Below are positions 1 to 7,816 of a stretch of 64,000 bases of DNA, in pieces. Source of the stretch: Aerobium sp039839275. Its GTDB lineage: Bacteria > Pseudomonadota > Alphaproteobacteria > Rhizobiales > Rhizobiaceae. The stretch's first letter is position 1, and each line of letters starts with the position of its first letter. The stretch lies in assembly GCF_039839275.1 (NCBI RefSeq), contig NZ_JBDOQP010000008.1, forward strand, positions 1-64,000. The letters are read 5' to 3'. Made by a program: the position numbers and the translations under genes. The notes under the pieces are model-generated. The model had not been told where the DNA came from. It saw only the letters and a program-made list of their open reading frames with translations, and searched no databases.

Positions 1-1
1 G

Positions 2-478
2 ATCTCGACGTCGACACAGCAGGTCGAGCAGGGCGTCGACCTCGTCGGCCAGACGGGCACGTCGCTGGAGAAGATCGTAACGCAGGTCGCCGAGATCACG
101 GATCTGGTGACGGAGATCGCGGCGTCGGCGCGCGAGCAGTCGACGGGGCTGGGCGAGGTCAATGCGGCGGTCAACCAGATGGATCAGGTGACGCAGCAGA
201 ACGCGGCGATGGTGGAGCAGTCGACGGCTGCCAGCCACAACCTCGCGCAGGAGGCCGACGAGCTTGCGCGTCTGGTGGCGAAGTTCAAGCTTGGCACGCA
301 GGCCGACGCGGGCAGACCAGCGGCAGGGCGGGCCAAGTCTGCGCCGGCGCCGGTGACGCGCATGCCAGCACGGCCGCAGCCATCCGCCCCCGCGCTCAAG
401 ACCGTGTCATCAGGCGGCGGACAGGCAGCGGCACTGCTCGCAAGCCAGCCCGAAGACGACGGATGGGAAGAGTTCTGA
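2..478 (+). CDS. Methyl-accepting chemotaxis protein, C-terminal part (5' cut by window edge)
   Basis: This is the 3' end of a chemoreceptor whose start lies before the window. The 158 visible residues are the cytoplasmic signalling helices: glutamine- and glutamate-rich heptads (ITDLVTEIAASAREQ, MDQVTQQNAAMVEQS) that pack into receptor trimers and contact CheA and CheW. A proline/alanine-rich linker follows, then the tail DDGWEEF, which resembles the CheR-tethering pentapeptide (NWETF) of enteric receptors. The ligand-binding part is not visible, so the signal sensed cannot be named. The gene heads a plus-strand chemotaxis operon with cheW, cheR, cheB and cheD downstream. Confidence 0.93.
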   Translation: MSTSTQQVEQGVDLVGQTGTSLEKIVTQVAEITDLVTEIAASAREQSTGLGEVNAAVNQMDQVTQQNAAMVEQSTAASHNLAQEADELARLVAKFKLGTQADAGRPAAGRAKSAPAPVTRMPARPQPSAPALKTVSSGGGQAAALLASQPEDDGWEEF

Positions 479-495
479 GCCTGGCGTAGACCCCA

Positions 496-517
496 CCCGG
501 CGGCGTGTGTCGCCGGG
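496..517 (+). terminator. GC-rich stem-loop after the mcp gene
   Basis: A perfect 7-bp stem (CCCGGCG / CGCCGGG) with an 8-nt loop sits 18 bases after the mcp stop codon. No T-run follows, so it may only stabilise the mcp mRNA or partly attenuate read-through into cheW. Confidence 0.35.
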
Positions 518-533
518 CTCGGGAACAGTCCGA

Positions 534-549
534 ATAACGTCAAATTAAC
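534..549 (+). promoter_or_regulatory. Candidate CtrA box upstream of cheW
   Basis: ATAA-N7-TTAAC matches the CtrA consensus TTAA-N7-TTAAC at 8 of 9 positions, 73 bases before the cheW start codon. CtrA controls motility and chemotaxis genes in many alphaproteobacteria, so the site suits its location. One site of this length can occur by chance. Confidence 0.4.
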
Positions 550-622
550 CAAACTCCGTGCCAACTGACGGCACAGCCAACGTGCGAATTCAGCAGCGCC
601 GCAGGCCCTCGAGGGAAGGACC

Positions 623-1084
623 ATGAGCAACTCATCCTCTGACCATTGGCAGGAACTGATTGCATTCAGAATCGGCGAACAGGAATTCTGCGTCGACATC
701 ATGTCGGTTCGGGAAATCCGCGGCTGGACCCCCGCCACGCCCCTGCCCCATGCGCAGCGTTATGTGCAGGGCGTCATCAACCTGCGCGGCACGGTGCTGC
801 CGATCATCGACCTGTCGGCACGGCTGGGCTTCGGCTTCACCGCGCCTGAGGCGCGCCATGTGATCATCGTGGTGCGCTACGGCGACCAGGAAGCTGGCCT
901 GCTCGTCGACGCGGTCTGCGACATTCTCAGCGTCACCGATTCCATGCTCCAGCCCACACCCAACGTGGCGAGCGAAACAGTCAAATCATTCATACGCGGA
1001 ATCCTCGCGGTCGAAGGCCGCATGATCGGGCTGATCGGCCTGGAGCGCATTCTGCCTGACATGCAAGAGGCGGATGCCGCATGA
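623..1084 (+). CDS. cheW: Chemotaxis adaptor CheW (plus-strand copy)
   Basis: A 153-residue CheW adaptor that couples receptors to the CheA kinase in the cytoplasmic array. The CheW fold is visible almost end to end: ELIAFRIGEQEFCVDIMSV, then the core INLRGTVLPIIDL around residue 55, and VDAVCDILSV further on. A GGAAGGA ribosome site precedes the ATG. It is closely related to the second CheW in the window (4673-5149, opposite strand), sharing long stretches such as IGEQEFCVDIMSV, so the two look like recent paralogues. It lies downstream of an mcp gene and its stop overlaps the cheR start (ATGA-type overlap), indicating one operon. Confidence 0.97.
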   Translation: MSNSSSDHWQELIAFRIGEQEFCVDIMSVREIRGWTPATPLPHAQRYVQGVINLRGTVLPIIDLSARLGFGFTAPEARHVIIVVRYGDQEAGLLVDAVCDILSVTDSMLQPTPNVASETVKSFIRGILAVEGRMIGLIGLERILPDMQEADAA

Positions 1085-1968
1085 CGAACGCCGTTCGATC
1101 GGCCACGGGTGGACGGGGGCAGCCGCTGGTCGAGGGGGAGTTCCTCTTCACGACCGAGGATTTCAGTTCCATCGCACGCATGCTCTACGACGACGCGGGC
1201 ATCGCGCTTTCCGAGAGCAAGGCGTCGCTGGTTTATTCTCGGCTGGCCAAGCGCCTGCGCGCGCTGGGGCTGGAAAGCTTCCGCGCCTATTGCTCGCTAG
1301 TCGCCGGCTCCGAAGGGGTTAGCGAGCGCCAGAACATGCTGGCGGCGCTGACGACGAATGTGACCCGCTATTTTCGCGAGCCGCATCATTTCGAGCATCT
1401 CAAGACCAAGGTGCTGCCCGACCTCGTTTCCCGTGCCAAGGCGCGCGGACGTGTCCGTATCTGGTCGGCCGGGTGTTCCACCGGCCAGGAGCCGTACTCG
1501 ATCGCGCTGACCATTCTCGAGGCGATGCCGGACGCCGCGCAATACGACGTCCGCATCCTGGCGACCGACATCGATCCGAACGTGATCGCCACCGGTCGCG
1601 CCGCGGTGTACTCTGAAGAAGCCGTGCAGCCTGTCCCGAACGCCCTGCGCGACCGCTGGATGGTGCGCGTCAAGGACGCAGGCCGCGACGCCTGGGGTGC
1701 CGGCGCGGAGATGCGCACGCTGGTGTCGTTTCGTGAACTGAACCTGATGGGCCACTGGCCGATGAAGGGCAGGTTCGACGCGATCTTCTGCCGCAACGTC
1801 GTGATCTATTTCGACGAACCGACCCAGGCACGCATGTGGGCGCGCTTCGCGCCGCTGCTCAATCCCGCTGGCCGGCTCTATGTCGGCCACTCCGAACGGG
1901 TCACCGACATGGCAAAATTCGCCACGGACGGCCTGACCACCTATCGCCTCAAGGACGGCATCCTATGA
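1081..1968 (+). CDS. cheR: Chemotaxis protein methyltransferase CheR
   Basis: A 295-residue S-adenosylmethionine-dependent methyltransferase that methylates glutamates on chemoreceptors for adaptation. The N-terminal all-alpha CheR domain covers roughly residues 20-95 and ends in LTTNVTRYFRE. The SAM-binding domain follows with WSAGCSTGQEPYSIA near residue 130 and CRNVVIYFD near residue 240, both CheR signatures. Both receptors in the window end in WEEF tails that could tether it. The start overlaps the end of cheW by 4 bases and the stop overlaps the cheB start by 4 bases (ATGA), so translation is probably coupled through the operon. Confidence 0.97.
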   Translation: MTNAVRSATGGRGQPLVEGEFLFTTEDFSSIARMLYDDAGIALSESKASLVYSRLAKRLRALGLESFRAYCSLVAGSEGVSERQNMLAALTTNVTRYFREPHHFEHLKTKVLPDLVSRAKARGRVRIWSAGCSTGQEPYSIALTILEAMPDAAQYDVRILATDIDPNVIATGRAAVYSEEAVQPVPNALRDRWMVRVKDAGRDAWGAGAEMRTLVSFRELNLMGHWPMKGRFDAIFCRNVVIYFDEPTQARMWARFAPLLNPAGRLYVGHSERVTDMAKFATDGLTTYRLKDGIL

Positions 1969-3002
1969 GTACGGTGAAAGTTCTCGTCGTCGACGACAGT
2001 GCGACGATGCGCAGCCTGATCTCCGCCGTGCTGCGCAGCGATCCCGAAATCACCGTCGTCGGCCAGGCGGGCGATCCGCTCGAGGCGCGCGAAGCGATCA
2101 AGCGGCTCAATCCCGACGTGATCACGCTGGACGTCGAGATGCCCAACATGAACGGGCTGAGCTTTCTTGAAAAGATCATGCGCCTGCGGCCGATGCCTGT
2201 CGTCATGGTGTCGTCCCTGACGCAGGTGGGTGCGGATGTCAGCCTGGCCGCGCTGGAGCTTGGCGCGATCGACTGCGTCGGCAAGCCGACGACCGGCATG
2301 CCGGCCGAACGCGCGTTCTCGGAGCTTCCCGCCAAGGTCAAGGCCGCCGCCCGTGCCCGCGTTCGCTCCGGCTCCGACCGCGCGCCCAACCATGCCGCCG
2401 GCGGCAATTTCCGCTCGGACGGGCGCATCGTCGCGATCGGCTCGTCAACGGGCGGCGTAGAAGCGTTGCTGTCGGTCCTGTCGGCTTTCCCTGCCAACTG
2501 CCCGCCCACGGTGATCACCCAGCATATGCCGGGGACATTCACGAAGAGCTTCGCGGAGCGCCTGAACCGGGTATGTGCCGCCGACGTCTCGGAGGCCACT
2601 GACGGCGCACCGCTGAGCGCGGGGAAGATCTATCTGGCTCCCGGTGGCGAGAGTCACCTTCAGGTGGTCGGCTCTACAAGCCCGCGCTGCCGCCTCTCGC
2701 CCGAAGCTGCCGTGAACGGACACCGCCCATCCGTCGACGTCCTGTTCGATTCGGTTGCCAAGGCAAGCGGCAAGTCCGCACTCGGTGTGATCCTTACCGG
2801 AATGGGACGTGACGGCGCGCAGGGGCTGCTCGCGATGCGTCGTGCCGGCGCCTCGACCCTCGGCCAGAACGAGACCACCTCCGTCGTCTATGGCATGCCG
2901 AAAGTTGCATTCGAGATGGGCGCCGTGGAACGCCAACTCCCTCTGGAACGCATCGGCGCGGCCATCATAAACCAATGCAATCTTGCAAGGGAGGCGGTCT
3001 GA
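1965..3002 (+). CDS. cheB: Chemotaxis glutamate methylesterase/deamidase CheB
   Basis: A 345-residue response regulator-esterase that removes receptor methyl groups after phosphorylation by CheA. The receiver domain holds the acidic pair near residue 10 (VVDDS) and the phosphoacceptor Asp56 in ITLDVEMP. The C-terminal methylesterase domain carries the catalytic Ser, His and Asp in IGSSTGG, TQHMPG and LTGMGRDG. The ATG at 1965 lies inside the cheR stop (ATGA). A longer reading frame upstream only reads cheR out of frame. The stop overlaps the start of a 34-codon ORF (TGATG), followed by cheD. Confidence 0.97.
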   Translation: MSTVKVLVVDDSATMRSLISAVLRSDPEITVVGQAGDPLEAREAIKRLNPDVITLDVEMPNMNGLSFLEKIMRLRPMPVVMVSSLTQVGADVSLAALELGAIDCVGKPTTGMPAERAFSELPAKVKAAARARVRSGSDRAPNHAAGGNFRSDGRIVAIGSSTGGVEALLSVLSAFPANCPPTVITQHMPGTFTKSFAERLNRVCAADVSEATDGAPLSAGKIYLAPGGESHLQVVGSTSPRCRLSPEAAVNGHRPSVDVLFDSVAKASGKSALGVILTGMGRDGAQGLLAMRRAGASTLGQNETTSVVYGMPKVAFEMGAVERQLPLERIGAAIINQCNLAREAV

Positions 3003-3106
3003 TGCCTGCGAGGCCGGATTCGACCCACAATGAGCGCATGCTTGTTCGTGACACCGTTTGGTCGGTCTGCCCGCGGAACACACCCTCCCGTGGAGCATCC
3101 ACATGA
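3002..3106 (+). CDS. Possible 34-residue protein coupled between cheB and cheD
   Basis: A short ORF whose ATG overlaps the cheB stop (TGATG) and whose TGA overlaps the cheD ATG (ATGA). It has an excellent ribosome-binding site, AAGGGAGG, ending 7 bases before the ATG. The product (MPARPDSTHNERMLV...) matches nothing I recognise, has no membrane segment and is basic. In Sinorhizobium-type operons cheY2 sits between cheB and cheD; here cheY2 is elsewhere and this ORF fills the slot, but I see no CheY similarity in it. It may be a real microprotein, or only a device that carries ribosomes from cheB to cheD. Confidence 0.35.
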   Translation: MPARPDSTHNERMLVRDTVWSVCPRNTPSRGAST

Positions 3107-3696
3107 CAGGTCAAGTCGCGGAGAGGGCAACCCGCAGCAGCGTTGCGAGCGCGGCTGGTGCCAGCAAACGAATCCACGTCGTTCAGGGCGAGCAGCACGT
3201 GACCACCGACCCGGATACGGTGTTGACGACGCTTCTGGGGAGCTGCGTTGCCGCCTGCATGCGCGACCCGGTGGCCGGCGTCGGCGGAATGAACCATTTC
3301 CTTCTGCCCGGAGGACGGTCGCCAACGTCTGATTTGCAGGCCGAACGTCACGGCGTCCATGCCATGGAGCTTCTGGTCAACGCCCTGCTCTCCAACGGAG
3401 CGCGGCGCGAGCGGCTGGAGGCAAAGTTGTTCGGCGGTGCTCGCCTGATCGACGGCCTGACGGATGTCGGGCGCCAGAACTCCGACTTTGCGGAGCGCTT
3501 TCTCGCCGACGAGGGCATCCGCTACGTCGGAGGCAGCCTGCGCGGCGAGCATGGCCGCAAGATCCAGTACTGGCCGATCCTCGGCCGCGCGCGCCAATCG
3601 CTGATGGAACGTGAGAGCCAGCAGGTCTTCGACGCAGAACGCAGGATCCGTCCGGTCAAGCCGGTGGAAAGCGACGGTTCGGTCGAACTGTTCTGA
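3103..3696 (+). CDS. cheD: Chemoreceptor glutamine deamidase CheD
   Basis: A 197-residue CheD that deamidates receptor glutamines and supports adaptation with CheB and CheR. The thiol-protease-like core shows the conserved Cys48 in LLGSCVAACM and His65 in GGMNHFLLPG, followed by AKLFGGARL. The ATG at 3103 was chosen because GGAG ends 7 bases upstream; the frame is also open upstream to 3058, which would add 15 residues unlike the family. The C-terminus ends VELF, similar to the VDLF end of the CheT-like protein on the opposite strand. It is the last gene of the plus-strand operon and converges on the minus-strand chemotaxis operon. Confidence 0.95.
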   Translation: MTGQVAERATRSSVASAAGASKRIHVVQGEQHVTTDPDTVLTTLLGSCVAACMRDPVAGVGGMNHFLLPGGRSPTSDLQAERHGVHAMELLVNALLSNGARRERLEAKLFGGARLIDGLTDVGRQNSDFAERFLADEGIRYVGGSLRGEHGRKIQYWPILGRARQSLMERESQQVFDAERRIRPVKPVESDGSVELF

Positions 3697-3774
3697 ACCT
3701 GGTGTGCGCCAAATGCGAGAGCACCGGCAACGGCGTGCATACGCTTACACACCGGAGCAGGGTCGGTCGTCGGC

Positions 3775-4161
3775 TCAGAACAGGTCGACGTTGCCTGCGT
3801 CGTCTTCGGGCTTGGCCGCGATCAACGCGTCCGTCGTACCGATCGCACGGATCAGCTCGGTGAGCTTGAGAGTGCTCGTCGCGCCCGCAGTATTGATGCG
3901 CCAGTCCGGCTTCGATGCGTCGCCCAGGGCACGCAGGAAACCTGCCACGCCGGCAATGCGCTGGGCACTGAGATCGGCGTCCTGCATGGCCTTCACATAG
4001 TCCTCGTCGGCAGCACCGACATTCCATGTCGACTTGGCGATCATCGCCTGGTTGTGGTCGATGCGCCGGGCGATTTCCTCCAGCTCGGCATGGATTCTCA
4101 CCAGCACGTCGGTCATCCGTTCCGCCTGGTCGAGCACGTCTTCGCGTTGTGGAAAGTTCAT
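3775..4161 (-). CDS. CheT/CheZ-like small chemotaxis protein (predicted)
   Basis: A 128-residue, mostly helical protein at the 3' end of the minus-strand chemotaxis operon, after cheY2. Its place and size recall CheT, the last gene of the Sinorhizobium che operon, which is described as a CheY phosphatase. Residues 10-45 form an amphipathic helix containing D35-H-N-Q38. CheZ uses D-x3-Q and CheX/CheC use E-x2-N, so this D-x2-Q is suggestive but not an exact match. The tail is acidic and ends DDAGNVDLF, recalling the acidic CheY-binding tail of CheZ. No signal peptide or membrane segment is visible. Function is inferred mainly from context. Confidence 0.6.
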   Translation of the reverse strand: MNFPQREDVLDQAERMTDVLVRIHAELEEIARRIDHNQAMIAKSTWNVGAADEDYVKAMQDADLSAQRIAGVAGFLRALGDASKPDWRINTAGATSTLKLTELIRAIGTTDALIAAKPEDDAGNVDLF

Positions 4162-4257
4162 CTTACTCGTTCCTACGCTACACCCTGTTACACGCGGCCC
4201 TCTTTTTCGGGCTCTTTTCTTGAACGAAGCGGTCGACGGACCGCCGCGCCTGAGCAG

Positions 4258-4647
4258 TTAGTGCAACTTCCCTACGATCGCCTCGAGCGCGCGACGCAAC
4301 TGATCGGCGTTGAACGGCTTGGTCAGGTAGTTGTTGAGGCCGAGCTTGCGTCCCTCGTCGAGCACCGCGCGATCAGGGCTGCCGGTGAGGATCATGAACG
4401 GCACCCGCGATGTCGGCTTGTAGGTGCGGATCGCGTGCAGGAACTGCAGACCATTCATCTTCGGCATGTTCATGTCGGAGATGATCAGATGAGACGGCGT
4501 CGTCATCATCATCTTCATCGCCTGCTCGCCATCGGCCGCAACCTGGATGTTGCGGAACCCGAGTGTCTCGAGTGCGTCCCTGACGAGAAGACGACTGGTC
4601 GTGGTGTCGTCGACGACGAGAATTTTCAACTGGGCTAGAAGCGACAT
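4258..4647 (-). CDS. cheY2: Response regulator CheY2 (motor-type)
   Basis: A 129-residue single-domain receiver. Key residues are the acidic pair in VVDDTTTSRLL, phosphoacceptor Asp58 in IISDMNMP, the Thr in ILTGS and the Lys in LTKPF. The N-terminus (MSLLAQLKILVVDD...SRLLV.DALETLGF) resembles rhizobial CheY2, the regulator that acts on the flagellar motor, more than CheY1, the phosphate sink. In the usual rhizobial operon cheY2 sits between cheB and cheD; here it is downstream of a cheW in the opposite operon. A short gap separates it from cheW upstream and the CheT-like gene downstream. Confidence 0.93.
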   Translation of the reverse strand: MSLLAQLKILVVDDTTTSRLLVRDALETLGFRNIQVAADGEQAMKMMMTTPSHLIISDMNMPKMNGLQFLHAIRTYKPTSRVPFMILTGSPDRAVLDEGRKLGLNNYLTKPFNADQLRRALEAIVGKLH

Positions 4648-4672
4648 GGCTCGTGTTCCTTTATACGAGGGC

Positions 4673-5149
4673 TCAGTTCAGGAGCCCCTGGCCTGCCTGG
4701 TTCTGGGTCAAGACATTGTCCAGTGCGATGAGGCTGATCATGCGGCCCTCCATCGCGATTACGCCCTTCATGAATGCCCGGGCGAGTTCCGAAGCGACGT
4801 TGGGCGTCGCCTGAATCGAACCGGAATTCACCGTGAGGATGTCTGAAACCGCGTCGACCAGCAGTCCGATCGTCTGGTTGCCGACCTGGGTGATGATGAT
4901 GACGTGACGTGCGTTGGGCGTCGCCGGTTCGAAGCCGAGCCTGGCGGCGAGATCGACCACCGGAAGCACGGCACCGCGCAGGTTGATCACACCCTTCACA
5001 TAAGACGACGAATGCGGAAGCGGAGTGGTGGGTGTCCAGCCGCGAATGTCGCGTACCGACATGATGTCCACGCAGAACTCCTGCTCACCAAGGCGAAAGG
5101 CGATCAGTTCGTTGCTTGCTGCGACGTCCTGTTCAACAATCTGCGTCAT
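4673..5149 (-). CDS. cheW: Chemotaxis adaptor CheW (minus-strand copy)
   Basis: A 158-residue CheW adaptor bridging receptors and CheA. The fold is covered from NELIAFRLGEQEFCVDIMSV near residue 13 through INLRGAVLPVVDLAARLGF to VDAVSDILTV. It overlaps the end of cheA by 4 bases (ATGA), so it is translated together with the kinase. Its nearest relative in view is the plus-strand CheW at 623-1084. With two operons each holding a receptor and a cheW, either CheW could serve a particular receptor, or they may be interchangeable. Confidence 0.97.
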   Translation of the reverse strand: MTQIVEQDVAASNELIAFRLGEQEFCVDIMSVRDIRGWTPTTPLPHSSSYVKGVINLRGAVLPVVDLAARLGFEPATPNARHVIIITQVGNQTIGLLVDAVSDILTVNSGSIQATPNVASELARAFMKGVIAMEGRMISLIALDNVLTQNQAGQGLLN

Positions 5150-7428
5150 GCTGCGTTCCTTTTGCGGTTGGCATCGGCGCGTGCGGCGTCGGCGCGCGAG
5201 CCCGCGACGATCGCGTCGACGTCGAGAATGACGGCGACCTGGCCGTCCCCGAGGATGGTTGCTGCGGCGACGCCGAAGACGTGGCCGTAATTGGTTTCAA
5301 GGCTTTTGATGACGACCTGCTGCTGGCCGATAATGCCGTCGACCATCAGCGCGCATTGCGACTGGTTCTCGGTCTCGACCATCACCGCCACGCTTTCCAG
5401 TGGCTCGGCCTCATCCTCGCGATAGCCAAGGATGGAGCCGACATCGATCAGCGGGATGAAGGAGCCGCGGATCGCGATGACCCGCGCCTTCTCGCCCAGG
5501 CCGTGCACGTCGGATGCTTTGGGCTGAAGCGTCTCCACGATCGCGGAAAGCGGCACCACCAGCGTCTGGCCGGCCACCGTGACGACCATGCCGTCGAGCA
5601 CCGCCAGCGTCAGCGGCAGGCTCAGCGAGAACGTCGTGCCGTGTCCCGGCTTGGACGAGATCGTGATGCGCCCGCCAAGCGCCTGGATCGAGCGCCGCAC
5701 CACATCCATGCCCACGCCGCGGCCGGAGACGTCGGAGATGGTGGAGGCGGTGGAAAAGCCCGGTGCGAAGATCAGATCGTCGATCTCGCTGTCGGTCAAC
5801 TGTGCGTCGGCGTCGACGATGCCCTTCTTGATGGCGATCTCGTGGACCTTGGCGCGGTTGATGCCCGCACCGTCGTCGGACACCTCGATGACAACGCGGC
5901 CGGAGCGATGGGCCGCGATCATGCGAACGACACCCTGCTCCGACTTGCCTGCCTTCACCCGATCCTCGGGCTTTTCGAGCCCATGGTCGATGGCGTTGCG
6001 GATCATGTGGGTCAGCGGATCGGCGAGCCGTTCGATGACGGTCTTGTCGACCTCGCAGTTTTCACCTTCCGTGACCAGACGAACCGACTTGCCGGTCATG
6101 TCGGCCACTTCGCGGACGACGCGCGACATACGCTGGAAGATCGGGCGAACCGGCTGCGCGCGGATCGCCATGACGGAGTCCTGAATCTCGCGCGTCAGGT
6201 GCTCGAGATCGTCGAGGCCGACGGCGACGTCCGAAAGCCGCGCGATGCCGGCTTCCGTAACCCGCTGTGCGAGCATCGATTGGTTGATCACGAGTTCGCC
6301 GACGAGGTCTATCAGCCGATCGACCCGGTCGAGATCGACACGGATGGTGGCGCCTTGCGCCTGGGCGGCAGCCGCCGTTGGCTGCGACTGCTGGTTTGCG
6401 GCGACGGGAGCGGCTTTCACAGCCGGCTCCACGGGAGCCGGCGCGGGCATCTCTACGATGACGGGCGCGGGAGCTTCGACCGGCGCACTCGCCACGGCAA
6501 CCGATGCAGCTTCTTCAGCCGCGACCTGCGCCAGGACAGCCTGCACGGCTTCCGCAGCACTTGCTTCATCCAAACCCTTGGCGCCGATTTCCAGATCGCA
6601 GTCAAACTCCACGAACTCGAAGATTTCCCGGACGCTCTTCTCGTCCGTTCCGGAAATCGAGATGTTCCACGTAAGGCAGGCGCCTTCGGGATCGAGCTCG
6701 GTCAGGAGCGGCACCTCCGAGACGTCGCAGGTCACCTGCATCTCGCCCAGACGCCCCAGTTCGCGAAGCAGGCGAACGGCGTCGTTGGCCTTGGCGTAGA
6801 GGTCGGGCTTCGGTTTGAAGGTGATCTGGATGCCCTGCGCAATCTCGCTTTGCTCTTCGACGAGGTCGTCGAAGGAGATCGCCGTTGGCGCAAAGCCGAA
6901 TTCGTCGACCTCTGGCGCGCCGGGATCCGCATCTCCGGCGAAATCGAACGCGACCGGCGTCGGCGCGAAACCGAACTCGTCGACCTCTCCCGGTGCAGGC
7001 GCCACCGCCGCGACCGGAGCTGCCGGCTTGGGTGCAGGAGGAGCAACACCGCCAGCCTTGGCCAGCTCGTCGGTCATCTGGGTGACGCGCGCCTCGTCCA
7101 TATCGCCACCATCGCGAGCAATCCGGACCAGATCGGCGAGGATGTCGGCCGCGCGCAGCATCAGCTTGACGATCTGCGGCGTCGTTTCCAGCTTGCCGGC
7201 ACGCATGCCGTCGAGCGTCGTCTCGAACGTATGGGCGAAGCGCACCAGATCATCGAGACCGAACGCTCCGGCCCCGCCCTTGATCGAATGCACGGCCCGG
7301 AAGACCGCGTTGATCGTTTCGAGATCGCCTTCCTCGCGCTCGATGATGAGCAGGCCGTCTTCCATCTCTGCGAGCTGTTCCTCGCATTCCTGGAAGAAGG
7401 TCTGCTTGATGGCGGCCATTGTGTCCAT
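5146..7428 (-). CDS. cheA: Chemotaxis histidine kinase CheA
   Basis: A 760-residue CheA. The P1 Hpt domain carries the phosphorylated His47 in AVHSIKGGAGAFG. A proline/alanine-rich linker follows, then a P2-like region, then P3 dimerisation near IDLVGELVINQSMLAQRV, the P4 kinase with its N box (HMIRNAIDHGLE) and G boxes (DDGAGIN, GRGVGMDVV), and a C-terminal CheW-like P5 domain. It phosphorylates CheY1, CheY2 and CheB. The linker contains a tandem linear motif: EVDEFGFAPT at residues 148-157 and again at 173-182. It lies between cheY1 and cheW in the minus-strand operon. Confidence 0.97.
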   Translation of the reverse strand: MDTMAAIKQTFFQECEEQLAEMEDGLLIIEREEGDLETINAVFRAVHSIKGGAGAFGLDDLVRFAHTFETTLDGMRAGKLETTPQIVKLMLRAADILADLVRIARDGGDMDEARVTQMTDELAKAGGVAPPAPKPAAPVAAVAPAPGEVDEFGFAPTPVAFDFAGDADPGAPEVDEFGFAPTAISFDDLVEEQSEIAQGIQITFKPKPDLYAKANDAVRLLRELGRLGEMQVTCDVSEVPLLTELDPEGACLTWNISISGTDEKSVREIFEFVEFDCDLEIGAKGLDEASAAEAVQAVLAQVAAEEAASVAVASAPVEAPAPVIVEMPAPAPVEPAVKAAPVAANQQSQPTAAAAQAQGATIRVDLDRVDRLIDLVGELVINQSMLAQRVTEAGIARLSDVAVGLDDLEHLTREIQDSVMAIRAQPVRPIFQRMSRVVREVADMTGKSVRLVTEGENCEVDKTVIERLADPLTHMIRNAIDHGLEKPEDRVKAGKSEQGVVRMIAAHRSGRVVIEVSDDGAGINRAKVHEIAIKKGIVDADAQLTDSEIDDLIFAPGFSTASTISDVSGRGVGMDVVRRSIQALGGRITISSKPGHGTTFSLSLPLTLAVLDGMVVTVAGQTLVVPLSAIVETLQPKASDVHGLGEKARVIAIRGSFIPLIDVGSILGYREDEAEPLESVAVMVETENQSQCALMVDGIIGQQQVVIKSLETNYGHVFGVAAATILGDGQVAVILDVDAIVAGSRADAARADANRKRNAA

Positions 7429-7448
7429 GACGTCAGTCTCCCCGGCGC

Positions 7449-7814
7449 TCAGGCGGCAACGCGATTGATGGCGGTCACCAGCTTGACTGGGTCGAACGGC
7501 TTGATGATCCAGCCGCTTGCCCCGGCGCGTCGGGCACGGTCCTTCTTGTCGTCCACGCTTTCCGTGGTCAGGACGAGGATCGGGATGGCCCGGTGCTTGT
7601 TGTTGCCGCGAACCGCTTCGATGAAGCCGAATCCGTCCATGCGCGGCATGTTGATGTCGGTGATGATGACATCGGGGTCACAGGTCTCGAGCACTTCGAG
7701 ACCGTGAACCCCGTCTTCCGCCTGGAAGACATCCATGCCGGCGCCCGTCAAGGCAGCCTTGAGCATTTCCCGTATGGTGCGCGAATCGTCGACGGTGAGA
7801 ATCTTCTTCGCCAT
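7449..7814 (-). CDS. cheY1: Response regulator CheY1
   Basis: A 121-residue receiver with TVDDSRTIREML at the N-terminus, phosphoacceptor Asp53 in IITDINMPRMDG, Thr in LVLTTES and Lys in WIIKPFDP. The long GFGFIEAVRGN...YRAIPILVLTT-type run strongly resembles Sinorhizobium CheY1, which acts as a phosphate sink rather than binding the motor. The ATG at 7814 has AAGGAAC upstream; the frame is open further upstream but only reads through the STAS gene. It begins 2 bases after the cheS-like stop and precedes cheA, the same order as in Sinorhizobium. Confidence 0.95.
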   Translation of the reverse strand: MAKKILTVDDSRTIREMLKAALTGAGMDVFQAEDGVHGLEVLETCDPDVIITDINMPRMDGFGFIEAVRGNNKHRAIPILVLTTESVDDKKDRARRAGASGWIIKPFDPVKLVTAINRVAA

Positions 7815-7816
7815 GA

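Noticed and set aside
4229..4244. GCGGTC / GACCGC hairpin after cheY2
   Set aside because: Six-bp stem without a T-run inside an operon; stems of this size are frequent at this GC content.
5116..7707. Very long plus-strand open frame (about 860 codons) opposite cheA
   Set aside because: It lies entirely antisense to cheA and cheY1, has no domain I recognise, and is rich in His, Arg and Asp as expected from reverse reading of high-GC genes.
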